This document shows positions 26,098 to 35,249 of a stretch of 64,000 nucleotides of DNA, one piece after another (positions within the stretch are counted from its first letter, which is position 1; every line of letters starts with the position of its first letter). This DNA is from CAVXUB01 sp963764805 (lineage in GTDB: Bacteria; Actinomycetota; Acidimicrobiia; Acidimicrobiales; Bog-793): contig CAVXUB010000001.1 in NCBI GenBank assembly GCA_963764805.1, forward strand, positions 248,001 to 312,000, in the 5' to 3' direction. Under the pieces are notes generated by a model. That model saw nothing but the letters and a program-made list of their open reading frames with translations, was not told the DNA's origin and did no database searches. The position numbers were made by a program, and so were the translations under genes.

Positions 26098-27696
26098 TCA
26101 AGGCCTCGCCACGGCGGCAGCCGGGCGGCGGAGCGTGCGCAGGCTGATCGTCTCCGGCGCCAGCCCCCGCAGGGAGCTTGGGTCCACCTCGAGCACCCGG
26201 CACAGCTCGTCGAAGAGGGACGAGACGGCGCCGTTGTTCCCCTCCATCGCTGCTGCCCGCATCGCCAGCCGGTAGAGGCGCTCGTCGTAGGGAACAGCAG
26301 AGAGTCCCTGCCGGGCGGCCCAGGAGGCAGTCGCTGGGTCCTGCTCACGAAGCGTCATCTCGCCGAGGGCAAGAGCGGCTGACGCGACTGCACCTTCCAG
26401 GCGACCGGCATGTCCGTCAAGGACCAGCCAGTCGGGATCGCCGAGGCCGGCGAACAGCCGCCCGCGTACCAACGAGAGAGCCTCCACCAGCGACCGTTTC
26501 GTTCCCTCCCCGACGAGCATCTCGAAACGCTCTACGTCCGTCCTAACGCTCCCCGCCAATCTCAGCCGTACCGAACCCGAAGCGGGCAGGTGGCGCGTGC
26601 CCGACGAGGAGACGCCGAGCGCACGACGCGCTTGCCAGAGCGCGGTGTTGAGGCTGTTCGCGGATGGGGTCCGCTGCGGCCAGAGCGCCTCTGCCCAGAG
26701 CGCCTTCGCCGCGCCGTCTCTGTTCAGCGCGAGGTAGACGACCGTCTCTACGGTCTTCGGGCGATCGAAAGGTCCGGGAGCTCCCACGATCTCCACCGGC
26801 CCGAGCAGGCGGACCTCCACTTCCGGCCGATCCACCGGGTCCTCCAGGCGCCGGGCGGCAGCTCCCGGCGGCTCCCCTGGTGCACCCGGAGGATGCTCGA
26901 CCGGCGGCTCGTGAACCGGCGCCGCTCCTGCTCGTCCCGCTGTGGACGCCCGCAAGTGGCGCCTGTCGAGGAACCTCCTCGTCTGCTCGACCGACATGGC
27001 GATGAGCGCTCCGCCCAGCCAGTCGAACGCTCTCGGGAAGCCATGCCCGGCGCCGGACTCGCCGGCGGGCGAAGCGCTCTCCGGCTGCATCGTCGCCGTG
27101 TCGGCGATCGTGCTGCGGGCCGCCGGGGCCGGTCGGGAAGCCGCTGGCGTACCGGCGACGACGTTCGTCAGCACGAAACGAACGCTCAGGGCTTGCAAGT
27201 CGTTCGCCCCCGCGGATGCAGCGCATCCAGCCAGGCATGGCCGTTCCGCCCCCGCCGGTGCCGCAGGAGCCCGGAGCGGCGGCGCCCCGCGCCCGGGCGC
27301 GGCGGCCAGGGTCAGCATCAGTGGGCCGAGAGCCCAGGCGGCGATCCCGCTTGCGGCGCTGAACGGACGGCTGCGCATCGGCTGGGGCCGGACGGAACCG
27401 TCTAACCGCCGTGCCCTCCAGCGGGCCGCCGACTCGACGAGCACGCCGATCAGGAGCCACAGCCAGACGAGCCAGCACGCAGCGGCGATGATGGCGTGCC
27501 AGGTCCCGGCCGTCGGTGGCGCCATGAGGTCGCGGAGCACTCGATGAAGCCCGGCGAGACTGAGATGCGGGGGCACGGGCGGGCCCGCCAGCGCCACCAG
27601 CAGCACGGGGACGCCGGCCAGCACCGCCAGGACCAGCACGAGCCGGCCGACGCCCAACAGCATCGGGATGGTGCGGTAAACCGGGGGGCGCCTCAT
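26098..27696 (-). CDS. membrane-anchored BTAD-domain (SARP-like) transcriptional regulator
   Basis: Protein of 532 residues. Two clear membrane helices lie near 11-37 and 67-92, and another hydrophobic stretch near 115-135. A Pro-rich linker ends near 315. Then comes a winged-helix part ('VEVRLLGPVEIVG', 'RPKTVETVVYLALNRDG', 'LWAEALWPQRTPSANSLNTA') and the bacterial transcriptional activator domain ('VERFEMLVGEG' to 'LCRVLEVDPSSLRGL'). SARP-type proteins bind direct repeats as activators; membrane-tethered versions occur in actinobacteria, often near secretion loci. What signal it senses is unknown. Confidence 0.8.
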   Translation of the reverse strand: MRRPPVYRTIPMLLGVGRLVLVLAVLAGVPVLLVALAGPPVPPHLSLAGLHRVLRDLMAPPTAGTWHAIIAAACWLVWLWLLIGVLVESAARWRARRLDGSVRPQPMRSRPFSAASGIAAWALGPLMLTLAAAPGRGAPPLRAPAAPAGAERPCLAGCAASAGANDLQALSVRFVLTNVVAGTPAASRPAPAARSTIADTATMQPESASPAGESGAGHGFPRAFDWLGGALIAMSVEQTRRFLDRRHLRASTAGRAGAAPVHEPPVEHPPGAPGEPPGAAARRLEDPVDRPEVEVRLLGPVEIVGAPGPFDRPKTVETVVYLALNRDGAAKALWAEALWPQRTPSANSLNTALWQARRALGVSSSGTRHLPASGSVRLRLAGSVRTDVERFEMLVGEGTKRSLVEALSLVRGRLFAGLGDPDWLVLDGHAGRLEGAVASAALALGEMTLREQDPATASWAARQGLSAVPYDERLYRLAMRAAAMEGNNGAVSSLFDELCRVLEVDPSSLRGLAPETISLRTLRRPAAAVARP

Positions 27697-27877
27697 CCGG
27701 TCGAGCTTTGCGGCCGGGCGTACCGCCGGGGCTACCGCTTCACGTAACGATTTGCGTACCGATTCACCTCCCGGGGGACCTACCGGTCCCGGCCGGATCC
27801 TTCGGACCCCGTGCGGGCCGCCTCGGCGGCATCCGGGAACAGGCCCGTCGAGATGTTGGCGGATAGCGTGCAGGTCC

Positions 27878-28786
27878 ATGCGCTACGGCTTGATGCTTGA
27901 CGTCTCACATCCGATCGCTCGCATCTCGGAGGAGGTGCGAGAGGCGAAGGATCAGGGTCTCGCCGAGGTGTGGTGCTCGCAGATCTTCGGTTATGACGCC
28001 TTGACATTGCTGGCGGTGATCGGAGGAGAAGTGCCCGGGATCGGGGTCGGGACGGCTGTAGTTCCGGTGTACCCGCGCCATCCGACGATGCTCGCCGCGC
28101 AGGCGCTCACCGTGCAGGCAGCCACCGGCAATCGGCTGACCCTCGGTATCGGGCTGTCGCATCAAGTGGTCATCGAAGGGATGTTCGGCTACTCCTTCGA
28201 CAGGCCGTACGCCTACATGGCCGAGTACGTGGCGGCGCTGATGCCACTCCTCGGCGGCCAAGGGGGCCAGTGGCGCGGCGAGCGCCTGACAGCGGTGACC
28301 CTCGGACCGCTGCAGATCCCAGAGGCCGAGCCGCCGCGTGTCCTGATCGCTGCCCTCGGGACGAAGATGCTGGAGCTGGCAGGGCGTGAGTGCGATGGCA
28401 CGATCACCTGGATGACCGGGCCGAGCACGATCGGCAACCACGTCGCTCCCACTATCGGCCGGGCTGCAGAGGCTGCCGGGAGGAGCGATCCGGTTGTCGC
28501 AGTCGGGCTCCCGGTCTGTGTCACCGACGACCCGGACGGGGCCAGGGAGCAGGCGGACAAGGCCTTCGCCATCTACGGCCAGCTGCCTTCCTACAGGGCG
28601 ATGCTCGACCGGGAAGGAGCGGCAGGCCCAGGATCGGTGGCGGTCGTCGGTGACGAGGCTTCCGTCGCACGGCAGCTGCAAGGGCTGGAGGAGGCGGGTG
28701 CCACCGCCTTCGTGGCGGCGCCCTTCGGCTCGCCCGAGGAGAGGCGGAGGACCACAGGCCTGCTCTCGCAGTTGGCGACCGGCTGA
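27878..28786 (+). CDS. LLM class F420-dependent oxidoreductase
   Basis: Luciferase-like monooxygenase-fold protein of 302 residues. Recognisable segments are 'RYGLMLDVSHPIARISEEVR', 'GLAEVWCSQIFGYDAL', 'GIGVGTAVVPVYPRHPTMLA' and 'TGNRLTLGIGLSHQVVIEGM'. These fit the TIGR03564-like F420-dependent subgroup. The substrate is unknown; family members reduce or oxidise diverse compounds using F420. The ATG at 27878 is the natural N-terminus; upstream open frame is Pro/Arg-rich. It diverges from the BTAD regulator. Confidence 0.88.
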   Translation: MRYGLMLDVSHPIARISEEVREAKDQGLAEVWCSQIFGYDALTLLAVIGGEVPGIGVGTAVVPVYPRHPTMLAAQALTVQAATGNRLTLGIGLSHQVVIEGMFGYSFDRPYAYMAEYVAALMPLLGGQGGQWRGERLTAVTLGPLQIPEAEPPRVLIAALGTKMLELAGRECDGTITWMTGPSTIGNHVAPTIGRAAEAAGRSDPVVAVGLPVCVTDDPDGAREQADKAFAIYGQLPSYRAMLDREGAAGPGSVAVVGDEASVARQLQGLEEAGATAFVAAPFGSPEERRRTTGLLSQLATG

Positions 28787-28858
28787 CTGAGTAGCATCCC
28801 TGCGGGCACCAAGCAAGCCCCTGCTGTCACCACGCGTTACGTAAACGGCGAAGGCAGC

Positions 28859-29557
28859 TCAAACGAGGGGCCACGGGTAGGGGCGCCGACCCGGGTGAGG
28901 GGAAGGGAACTTGCCCGACCTGACGATCGAGCGCGCTCGTCGCGCCAGAGCCTCCAGCTCGTCCCCGTCCAGCAGGTCGGCCAGACCCTCCGGGACGTCC
29001 TCTCCGACGGTGCCCGCCGCCTCGAGAACCTTGGTCGGGATCTTCTCGCCGGCGAAGTCCCACATCACCGTGCGGAGTTTCGGTTCGCTGTGGAAGCAGA
29101 GGCCGTGGTCGATCGCCCACACGCGCCCGTCATCGCCGAGGATGCAGTGACCGCCCTTGCGGTCGGCGTTGTTGGCGAGCAAGTCGAAGGCGGCGATCGT
29201 CTTCAGCTCCTGGCGAAGGTGATCGTCCTCGAGCATCGTGAAGTAGTGCTCCGAGAAATCGGCGGCCACCCAGCGCTGCAAGGAGCCTGGTCCGAGCGGG
29301 CAGTCGTGGCGGACGACGGTCTCCGGGACGATGCCGAGGCCCATCGCCTCCGACAGCAGGTAAGCGGCCGCCTCTCGCCGGTGCAGGCCCTCAGGGAAGT
29401 CCCAGAGAGGGCGCTCTCCCTGCACTGGCTTGTAGACGGCGCTGCAGCCTTCGTCGCCGGCGACGACGTTGACGAGGAAGGTGTAGTTCGAGCTCCACGG
29501 CAAGCGACCCTCGATCTCGACGTCGCCCTCGCTCAGCAACCGTTCGAACTGCGTCAC
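28859..29557 (-). CDS. SCO1664-family protein (PI3/4-kinase-like fold)
   Basis: Protein of 232 residues of the actinobacterial SCO1664 family, related to the phosphatidylinositol kinase catalytic core. Key segments are 'VYKPVQGERPLWDFPEGLHR' (nucleotide lysine region), 'AAFDLLANNADRKGGHCILG' (the D..NAD-type catalytic loop) and 'VWAIDHGLCFHSEPKLRTVM' (metal-binding DHG). It is the third gene of a conserved trio on the minus strand, after the phosphomutase-like and DUF3090 genes. In mycobacteria the equivalent cluster precedes mshC; here it does not. The substrate has not been established to my knowledge. Confidence 0.88.
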   Translation of the reverse strand: MTQFERLLSEGDVEIEGRLPWSSNYTFLVNVVAGDEGCSAVYKPVQGERPLWDFPEGLHRREAAAYLLSEAMGLGIVPETVVRHDCPLGPGSLQRWVAADFSEHYFTMLEDDHLRQELKTIAAFDLLANNADRKGGHCILGDDGRVWAIDHGLCFHSEPKLRTVMWDFAGEKIPTKVLEAAGTVGEDVPEGLADLLDGDELEALARRARSIVRSGKFPSPHPGRRPYPWPLV

Positions 29558-29567
29558 GCCGTCGCCG

Positions 29568-30071
29568 TCATGTGAGCGGCGGGCGGTGGCCGTTCATCCT
29601 CGGGCAGACGTGTCCGCGAGCGTCAAGGGGGTGCCCGCAGAACGGGCACGGCGGCCGTCCCGCCTCCACCGCCCGCTTGCCTTGTATCGCAAAGGCCGCC
29701 GCCTGCTCCCTCGTCACCGAGATGCGTGCCGAGCTGCCGTCCTCCTCGTCCTCGTCGCTGCCCTCCTCTTCCGCCACGATCACGATTCGACCGAGCTCCT
29801 CGTCGTAGGTGACGGCGAGGCTCTCGACGACGAAGTCCGGCGCGTAAGCGGCGTCGAGATCGCTCTCGGGGCCGGCCTCGACGGGCTCAGGGTGCTGCCG
29901 CACGACCTGTGCGAAGTACTCGACCAATGCGGCGACCTGCTGCTTCTCGACCTTCAACGTGAGCAGCGCAGATGAACGGCGGACCTGCACCAGGAACACC
30001 CTCTCGCCGGGCTCGCCGATCGCGCCGACGGTGAGCTGGTCTGCACCCTCGAAGTCGAAGATCGCCGTCAT
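29568..30071 (-). CDS. DUF3090 family protein
   Basis: Protein of 167 residues that matches DUF3090. It begins 'FDFEGADQLTVGAIGEPGER' and 'VFLVQVRRSSALLTLKVEKQ', and contains an acidic insert and the terminal putative zinc knuckle 'CPFCGHPLD' with 'GHVC' and 'NGH' downstream. The ATG overlaps the stop of the preceding phosphomutase-like gene by 4 bases and the stop lies 10 bases from the next gene, so the trio is one operon. Function unknown; constant company with the two neighbours suggests a shared pathway. Confidence 0.9.
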   Translation of the reverse strand: MTAIFDFEGADQLTVGAIGEPGERVFLVQVRRSSALLTLKVEKQQVAALVEYFAQVVRQHPEPVEAGPESDLDAAYAPDFVVESLAVTYDEELGRIVIVAEEEGSDEDEEDGSSARISVTREQAAAFAIQGKRAVEAGRPPCPFCGHPLDARGHVCPRMNGHRPPLT

Positions 30072-30766
30072 GTCCCCGGCTCCTTCCGAGCACGCCTGGC
30101 AGGCTTGGGCGGCACGAGCCCCAGCGATGAGAGGCCGGCTCCCGAGTTCACGACGAGCACGACCGGTGCCCCCGAGCCATAGCTGATGGCACTCACCGAG
30201 CAGGGCGTGATCGCCATCCGGTCATTGGCCTCGAAGGGCGCCCCGAGCGCCATCCCGACAGCCGTCTTGATGGGGTCTGCGTGAGAGACCGCCACGACCG
30301 CCGAGCCGGGGTTGTCGGCGCGGATCTTCTCGATGGCGCTCGCCACGCGAGCCTGCAGCTCGCCCGCCGACTCCCCGCCAGGGAAGCGGAACCCAGCCGG
30401 CCACCTCCGCATCGCTCCCCATTCCGGCTCCTTGTAGAGCTCCTTCAGCTGCCGGCCGGTCCACTCACCGACGTCGCAGTCGGCGAGGTCGGCCTCGATC
30501 CGGACGTCGAGAGCGAGGGGTGCGGCGATGGCCGCCGCCGTCTCCTGAGCACGCTCCAGGGTCGACGCATAGACGGCCTTGATCGTCCCCTCGGGCAGCG
30601 CGGCGATGCGTTCGGCCACCCCCTGCGCCTCGGCCCTTCCTTGATCCGAGAGGTGGAGACCCTTGCCCTGCCCGGGGAGCTCCTTGCCGGTGGTCGGCGT
30701 CGTGCCGTGGCGGACGAACAGGATCGTGGTGGGAGGCACACTCTTGCCGGCGGTCCGTCTGGGCAT
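30068..30766 (-). CDS. histidine phosphatase family protein (MSMEG_4193-type)
   Basis: Protein of 232 residues of the phosphoglycerate-mutase-like branch. The phosphohistidine motif 'TTILFVRHGTTPTTGK' is near residues 13-28; 'VYASTLERAQETAAAI', 'GEWTGRQLKELYKEPEW' and 'VVAVSHADPIKTAVGM' provide the other catalytic residues. It fits the MSMEG_4193 'putative phosphomutase' family that travels with DUF3090 and SCO1664-like genes. First gene of the trio; its ATG touches the start region of the divergent udgB. Confidence 0.92.
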   Translation of the reverse strand: MPRRTAGKSVPPTTILFVRHGTTPTTGKELPGQGKGLHLSDQGRAEAQGVAERIAALPEGTIKAVYASTLERAQETAAAIAAPLALDVRIEADLADCDVGEWTGRQLKELYKEPEWGAMRRWPAGFRFPGGESAGELQARVASAIEKIRADNPGSAVVAVSHADPIKTAVGMALGAPFEANDRMAITPCSVSAISYGSGAPVVLVVNSGAGLSSLGLVPPKPARRARKEPGT

Positions 30767-30792
30767 TGGTAGTCAACCTAGTCTTCGACCTT

Positions 30793-31518
30793 GTGAAGCG
30801 ACCGTCGAGCGTTGCCGCCGGGCTCGAGGCCCTTGCCGGTGAGGTCGCGGCTTGCCGTCTATGCCCACGGCTCGTCGAGTGGCGGGAGCGGGTGGCCCGA
30901 GAGCGGCGGCCGGCCAACAGGGACGAGGTGTACTGGGGACGTGGGGTGCCTGGTTTCGGGGATCCGGAGGCGTCACTCGTGATCGTGGGGCTGGCACCGG
31001 CCGCCCATGGGGCCAACCGGACCGGGCGGATGTTCACAGGCGACCGCTCCGGCGACTTCCTCTACGCCGCGCTCCACCGAGCCGGCTACGCCAACTGCGC
31101 GGTGGCCACGAGCCCGGCAGATGGGCTGCGCCTCACCGACGCCTACGTGACCGCCAGCGTCCGCTGCGCCCCGCCCGACAACCGTCCTGCTCCGGCTGAG
31201 CGGGCGAACTGCGCCCCCTTCCTCGTGCGCGAACTGGCGCTCCTCTGCTCGGCGCGGGTGCTGCTCGCCCTCGGTGCCCTCGCTTACGAGACCCTGCGCC
31301 GGGTCCCCCAAGTCGCAGCCAGGCGCCCCGATCACTGGCCGAGGTTCGGCCACGGCGTCGAGGTGCCCCTGGCCGATGGCCCGACGATCCTCTGCTCGTA
31401 CCACCCGAGCCAGCGCAACGTGTTCACGGGCCTTTTGAACGCCACGATGTTCGACGACGTGCTCGCCCGCGCCAGCTCGCTCAGCGGGCGAGCCGAGCCC
31501 GGCCTCAGCCCGAGGTGA
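30793..31518 (+). CDS. family 5 uracil-DNA glycosylase (UdgB type)
   Basis: Fe-S uracil-DNA glycosylase of 241 residues that removes uracil and some other deaminated bases. The active-site stretch 'GLAPAAHGANRTGRMFTGD' near residues 64-82 lacks the acidic residue of other UDG families and is characteristic of UdgB. Cysteines of 'CRLCPRL' near 25-31 and later 'CAPF' and 'LLCSA' would bind the 4Fe-4S cluster. 'SYHPSQRNVFTG' is the second active-site motif. GTG 30793 is preferred; an open TTG at 30766 would overlap the divergent gene's start. Confidence 0.9.
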   Translation: MKRPSSVAAGLEALAGEVAACRLCPRLVEWRERVARERRPANRDEVYWGRGVPGFGDPEASLVIVGLAPAAHGANRTGRMFTGDRSGDFLYAALHRAGYANCAVATSPADGLRLTDAYVTASVRCAPPDNRPAPAERANCAPFLVRELALLCSARVLLALGALAYETLRRVPQVAARRPDHWPRFGHGVEVPLADGPTILCSYHPSQRNVFTGLLNATMFDDVLARASSLSGRAEPGLSPR

Positions 31519-32632
31519 CGGGGATCAGCCGGGGCCCCGGGATCGCCGACTGCGGCCACCGTCGCCGGCTGACCATCGAAAGCTTCCGCAACAACGCCAC
31601 GGCGCCGGGATCATCGTCCGCCGAGCGGGTCTCGACGGCGCCTGCAGCGATCATCGCCTCCATCACCTCGCGGCCCCGGTCCGTGCGGACGATGGTCAGC
31701 GTCCAGTCGTTGAAGGCCCCGATCCCACCGGTCGAGATGTCGGCGTGCTCTGCGGCGAAGTCGGGGCACTGCTTGCAACCTTCGCGTGTCCAGGCGTGAG
31801 CCTCTTTCAGGGGAACTTCGTGGTAGCCGCCGTCCCTGGTCCAGATCTGGAAGACGCCCTTGATGTTCATCTTGACGATGTCCTCCCGCCGGAGGCCGTA
31901 CCGCTCCTCGAACAGCTCCGCGAAGATCGCGTCGTCGAAGGTCTTCGAGCAGAGCAGGCCGATCGTCAGCGCAAAACGACGCGCCACCTTGCCGGCCTTG
32001 CGCGCCTGCATCACCGGTGGCACCGAAGCTTGGCAGCTCATACCGACGAGCGCGATCCGCTCGGCGCCGCCCTCGATCGCCTGGGCGTAGGCGAGCGTGT
32101 TGGCCGAGTAGGTGTAGCGAGAGCCGGCTCCCGCCAGCACCTCGTCTCGTGTGCGAGCCACGCCCGGCACCGCCTTCCAGGTGCGGCCGTCGCCCTCCAG
32201 GTACGAGACGAGCGCAGCGTCGATCACGTCGTTCTCGAGTGCCCAGCACAAGAGTGCAGAGACCAATCCACCGTCCTGGCCGCGAGCCTGGATCTCGGCA
32301 TCGAGAGCGCGCACCAGCACGATGTCCTTGAAGACGCCTGAGACCTCCTCGTCCTCACGGGGCCGCCCGAACAGGAAGGAGTCGACCTCCGTCTCCCAGT
32401 CGCGGAACCTCGGGCACGCCCGCGTGCAGAGCGTGCAGCCGCGCTCGCCGTACGTGCAGTCGTCGTAGCCGCCCGCTTCCTCGACGTGGAACGGCCGGTA
32501 GCGGCCGCCAGTGTCGTCGTAGCCGAGCACGTCATAGGGGCAGGCGACCACACACCCGGCGCAGCCGGTGCAGAGCCCGCTCGTCACGACCTCGCGGTAA
32601 AGGTGCGCCCAATGTGGCTTCTCCGGTGGCAT
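31505..32632 (-). CDS. F420 hydrogenase/dehydrogenase beta-subunit-like Fe-S protein
   Basis: FrhB-family protein of 375 residues. Two 4Fe-4S motifs open it: 'CTGCAGCVVACP' near residues 21-32 and 'CTLCTRACP' near 68-76, preceded by a further cysteine. The FrhB N-terminal domain has 'GQDGGLVSALLCWALEND'; the C-terminal domain has 'GMSCQASVPPV' and 'IGLLCSKTF'. Such proteins transfer electrons between ferredoxin-like clusters, flavin and F420 or other substrates. With the LLM enzyme at 27878 it supports F420 use. Its 3' end overlaps udgB by 14 bases. Confidence 0.87.
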   Translation of the reverse strand: MPPEKPHWAHLYREVVTSGLCTGCAGCVVACPYDVLGYDDTGGRYRPFHVEEAGGYDDCTYGERGCTLCTRACPRFRDWETEVDSFLFGRPREDEEVSGVFKDIVLVRALDAEIQARGQDGGLVSALLCWALENDVIDAALVSYLEGDGRTWKAVPGVARTRDEVLAGAGSRYTYSANTLAYAQAIEGGAERIALVGMSCQASVPPVMQARKAGKVARRFALTIGLLCSKTFDDAIFAELFEERYGLRREDIVKMNIKGVFQIWTRDGGYHEVPLKEAHAWTREGCKQCPDFAAEHADISTGGIGAFNDWTLTIVRTDRGREVMEAMIAAGAVETRSADDDPGAVALLRKLSMVSRRRWPQSAIPGPRLIPVTSG

Positions 32633-32746
32633 CGGGACGATGCTATGCCCACGCATCGCCCCACATCGGGCTCTCCGACCATTTACGCTCGGGTGCCGAG
32701 GGGACTGCCCGCGATCAGCCGGGACCGGAGGGAGAGGAGCGCCAGC

Positions 32747-33664
32747 GTGGCTCTTGCCGCAGGACGCCGTCCGGTCGCTGCCGCGGGCGCGGTCGGCTTG
32801 GCGGCGCTGCTGCTGGCCATCGTCGCCATCGGCATCTCACCCGGCGTGGCCGGTGACCACAGCCGCCTCGACCCATCGGCCGTCTCGGCGGCGTTCAGCG
32901 TGATCTTCACCCTCGTCGCGATCAGCATCGCCGCTCTCACGGGAGTCGTCCTCTGGCACCTCTTCTCAGACCTCGGACGCGGGCACTGGGGAACGACAAC
33001 CCGCCAACTGCTGCGGGAAATCGTTGCCGGAGCCGTCGCGGTCGCCGTCGCAGTCGGCATGTTCTCGCTCTTCTTCCTCCTCCCTCGCCGCCATGGCGCG
33101 CCCTCGGGGCGGGGCAGCGGCGGCGTCGTCACGCCGAAGAGCATCCCTCCCCACCACGGTCCGGGCATCCCCTACAACTGGACTTACGGGGGCTCGACGA
33201 TCATCGTCGTGCTGGCGATAGCCGCAGCGCTCCTCCTCGCGCTCCATCTGCGCCGCGCTCGCGCTCGCGGCCGGCATCCGAGGCTCGACTGGGACGAGCT
33301 GCTGGGAACTCAGGTGATCGCCGAGGCAGAGCTGGTCACATCTCTGGCAAGCGTGAGCGTGGCCGACCCCCTCACCGAGCCCGACCCTCGGCGGGCGATC
33401 GTCCAGGCCTGGCTGGCGATGACCGACGTCCTGGCGCGCCTGGCCCGGCCGCGCCGGCCGAGCGAGGCGCCGCAGGAGTACCTGCAGGCCGTGCTGATGG
33501 CGGCGGGAGCCGGCGGCGAGTCGGCGGCCACCCTCACGTCCCTGTTCGAAGAAGCCCGCTTCTCGCACCACCCGGTCGGCGAGGACAAGCGCCGGCAGGC
33601 CATGTCGGCGCTCGACCAGGTGCGCGGCGAGCTGGGACTCGGGCGGCGCGTGAGCGGCACATGA
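32747..33664 (+). CDS. DUF4129 membrane protein of the MoxR/DUF58 operon
   Basis: Protein of 305 residues with three or four membrane helices (about 12-32, 48-75, 92-110 and 148-170) and a C-terminal DUF4129 domain ('DPRRAIVQAWLAMTDVLARL', 'RPSEAPQEYLQAVLMAAG', 'LFEEARFSHHPVGEDKRRQA'). GTG 32747 is supported by a strong AGGAG 7 bases upstream. DUF4129 proteins accompany MoxR, DUF58 and transglutaminase-like genes; the first two follow here. Role unknown, presumably in assembly or maturation of a cell-envelope complex. Confidence 0.8.
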   Translation: MALAAGRRPVAAAGAVGLAALLLAIVAIGISPGVAGDHSRLDPSAVSAAFSVIFTLVAISIAALTGVVLWHLFSDLGRGHWGTTTRQLLREIVAGAVAVAVAVGMFSLFFLLPRRHGAPSGRGSGGVVTPKSIPPHHGPGIPYNWTYGGSTIIVVLAIAAALLLALHLRRARARGRHPRLDWDELLGTQVIAEAELVTSLASVSVADPLTEPDPRRAIVQAWLAMTDVLARLARPRRPSEAPQEYLQAVLMAAGAGGESAATLTSLFEEARFSHHPVGEDKRRQAMSALDQVRGELGLGRRVSGT

Positions 33665-33683
33665 CCCGGTCGGGTGTTCACGC

Positions 33684-34271
33684 TTGAGCGGCCTGGTCGG
33701 CCCCCAGCCGAGACGATTCCGCCGCCGGGACGAGCGCGCCCCTGCGGCTCGAATCGGCCGCATCACGTGCGTGGTCGCCATCTTGTTCACGGGCGCTCTG
33801 GTCATCGCCCTCGCCAGCGGCGCTCCTCACCGCGGCGGCGTGGAGCGGGCATACGCTGCCCTGATGACGGCGCTCGTGATGACGACGATGGTGGGCTTGC
33901 TCGTCGCGCCAAGACGCCTCACCTCCCGCCCCACCTTCGAAAGCTTGCTGAAGCCGCCGGCCCCGGAGCGAGATACCTCGTTTCGGGGGTTGGCGTCGGT
34001 GGAGCAGTCGCTGCGTTTCGGGGGGATGACCGCAGGAGACTTCCACGCCCGCTTGCGCCCGCTGTTGGCGGCGATCGCCGAGCATCGCCTGGCTGCCCTC
34101 GGCATTCGCCTCGACAGCCAGCGGGACGCGAGACGTGCGCAACAGGTACTTGGTGCTGACCTGTACGAGATGGTGCGGCCCGACGCGCCGATACCGGTGG
34201 ATCGGGCGGCGCCCGGCGTTCCCCTGCCGAGGATCGAAGCTGCCGTGGCCGTCTTGGAGAGCCTGCGATGA
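33684..34271 (+). CDS. small membrane protein of the MoxR operon
   Basis: Protein of 195 residues with two membrane helices (about 28-46 and 57-75) after a basic N-terminus, then a soluble helical region ending 'LPRIEAAVAVLESLR'. Found between DUF4129 and moxR, its stop overlaps the moxR start (ATGA). The TTG at 33684 is the best available start. No family name recognised; the position implies a role with the MoxR/DUF58 system. Confidence 0.65.
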   Translation: MSGLVGPQPRRFRRRDERAPAARIGRITCVVAILFTGALVIALASGAPHRGGVERAYAALMTALVMTTMVGLLVAPRRLTSRPTFESLLKPPAPERDTSFRGLASVEQSLRFGGMTAGDFHARLRPLLAAIAEHRLAALGIRLDSQRDARRAQQVLGADLYEMVRPDAPIPVDRAAPGVPLPRIEAAVAVLESLR

Positions 34272-35239
34272 CCTCACCGCTGTCGCTGGCCGACGTGCGC
34301 CGGATCAGCGCCGATGTGATCGCCGAGATCGAAACGGCAGTGGTCGGCAAGCGGGACGCGCTGCTCCTCGTGCTGACGGGGATCCTGGCCGGTGGCCACG
34401 TCCTGCTGGAGGATTTCCCGGGTCTCGCCAAGACGTTGATCGCCCGCTCGTTCGCCCAGACGCTGGAGCTCGAGTTCTCACGGGTGCAGTTCACGCCCGA
34501 CCTGATGCCGGCTGATGTCACCGGCTCGTCGATCTTCGATCCACGCCACGCCAGCCTCGACTTCCAGCCGGGTCCGATCTTCGCCAACCTGGTCCTCGGC
34601 GACGAGATCAACCGGGCGCCGCCCAAGACGCAGGCGGCGATGCTGGAGGCGATGCAGGAGCGGCAGGTGACGAGCGACGGAGTCACCCGTCCCCTGCCGG
34701 CTCCGTTCACGGTCCTCGCCACCCAGAACCCGATCGAGTACGAGGGGACCTACCCCCTGCCGGAGGCGCAGCTCGACCGGTTCCTGCTGCGCATCGGTGT
34801 CGGCTATCCCTCGCGAGAGGACGAGAACGCCATCCTGCACAACCGGCTCCGACGAGGCCAGGACGACGTGCAGCTCTCGCCGGTGACGGATGTCGCCACC
34901 TTGCTGGCCATGCAGCAGGCGCTGGAGCTCGTCCACGTGTCGGAGGCGATCGGCTTCTACATCGTGGACATCGTGCAGGCGACCCGCCAGACGAAAGGCA
35001 TCCAAGTCGGCTCCAGCCCCCGCGGGGCGCTGTCGCTGCTCATGGCTTCCCGGGTGCGGGCGATGTTCTCCGGTCGCGACTTCGTGACGCCTGACGACGT
35101 CAAGTCGATGACCCTGCCGGTCCTCGCGCACCGGCTCTCACTGCGGCCAGATCTCTGGATAAGAGGAGTCAGGCCCGACGATCTCGTGCGTGAGTGCGTG
35201 GAGACCATCCCCGTGCCGATCACCGACCCGGCGTCGTGA
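34268..35239 (+). CDS. moxR: MoxR-family AAA+ ATPase
   Basis: AAA+ ATPase of 323 residues, full-length. Walker A region is 'GHVLLEDFPGLAKTLIARSF' near residues 40-59, Walker B 'FANLVLGDEINRAPPKTQAA' with 'MLEAMQERQVT', sensor 1 'VLATQNPIEYEGTYPLPEAQ' and the MoxR C-terminal lid 'VGSSPRGALSLLMASR'. MoxR proteins act as chaperone-like remodellers with DUF58/VWA partners. It is followed by the DUF58 gene 11 bases downstream. Confidence 0.94.
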   Translation: MTSPLSLADVRRISADVIAEIETAVVGKRDALLLVLTGILAGGHVLLEDFPGLAKTLIARSFAQTLELEFSRVQFTPDLMPADVTGSSIFDPRHASLDFQPGPIFANLVLGDEINRAPPKTQAAMLEAMQERQVTSDGVTRPLPAPFTVLATQNPIEYEGTYPLPEAQLDRFLLRIGVGYPSREDENAILHNRLRRGQDDVQLSPVTDVATLLAMQQALELVHVSEAIGFYIVDIVQATRQTKGIQVGSSPRGALSLLMASRVRAMFSGRDFVTPDDVKSMTLPVLAHRLSLRPDLWIRGVRPDDLVRECVETIPVPITDPAS

Positions 35240-35249
35240 GGATGCAGGC

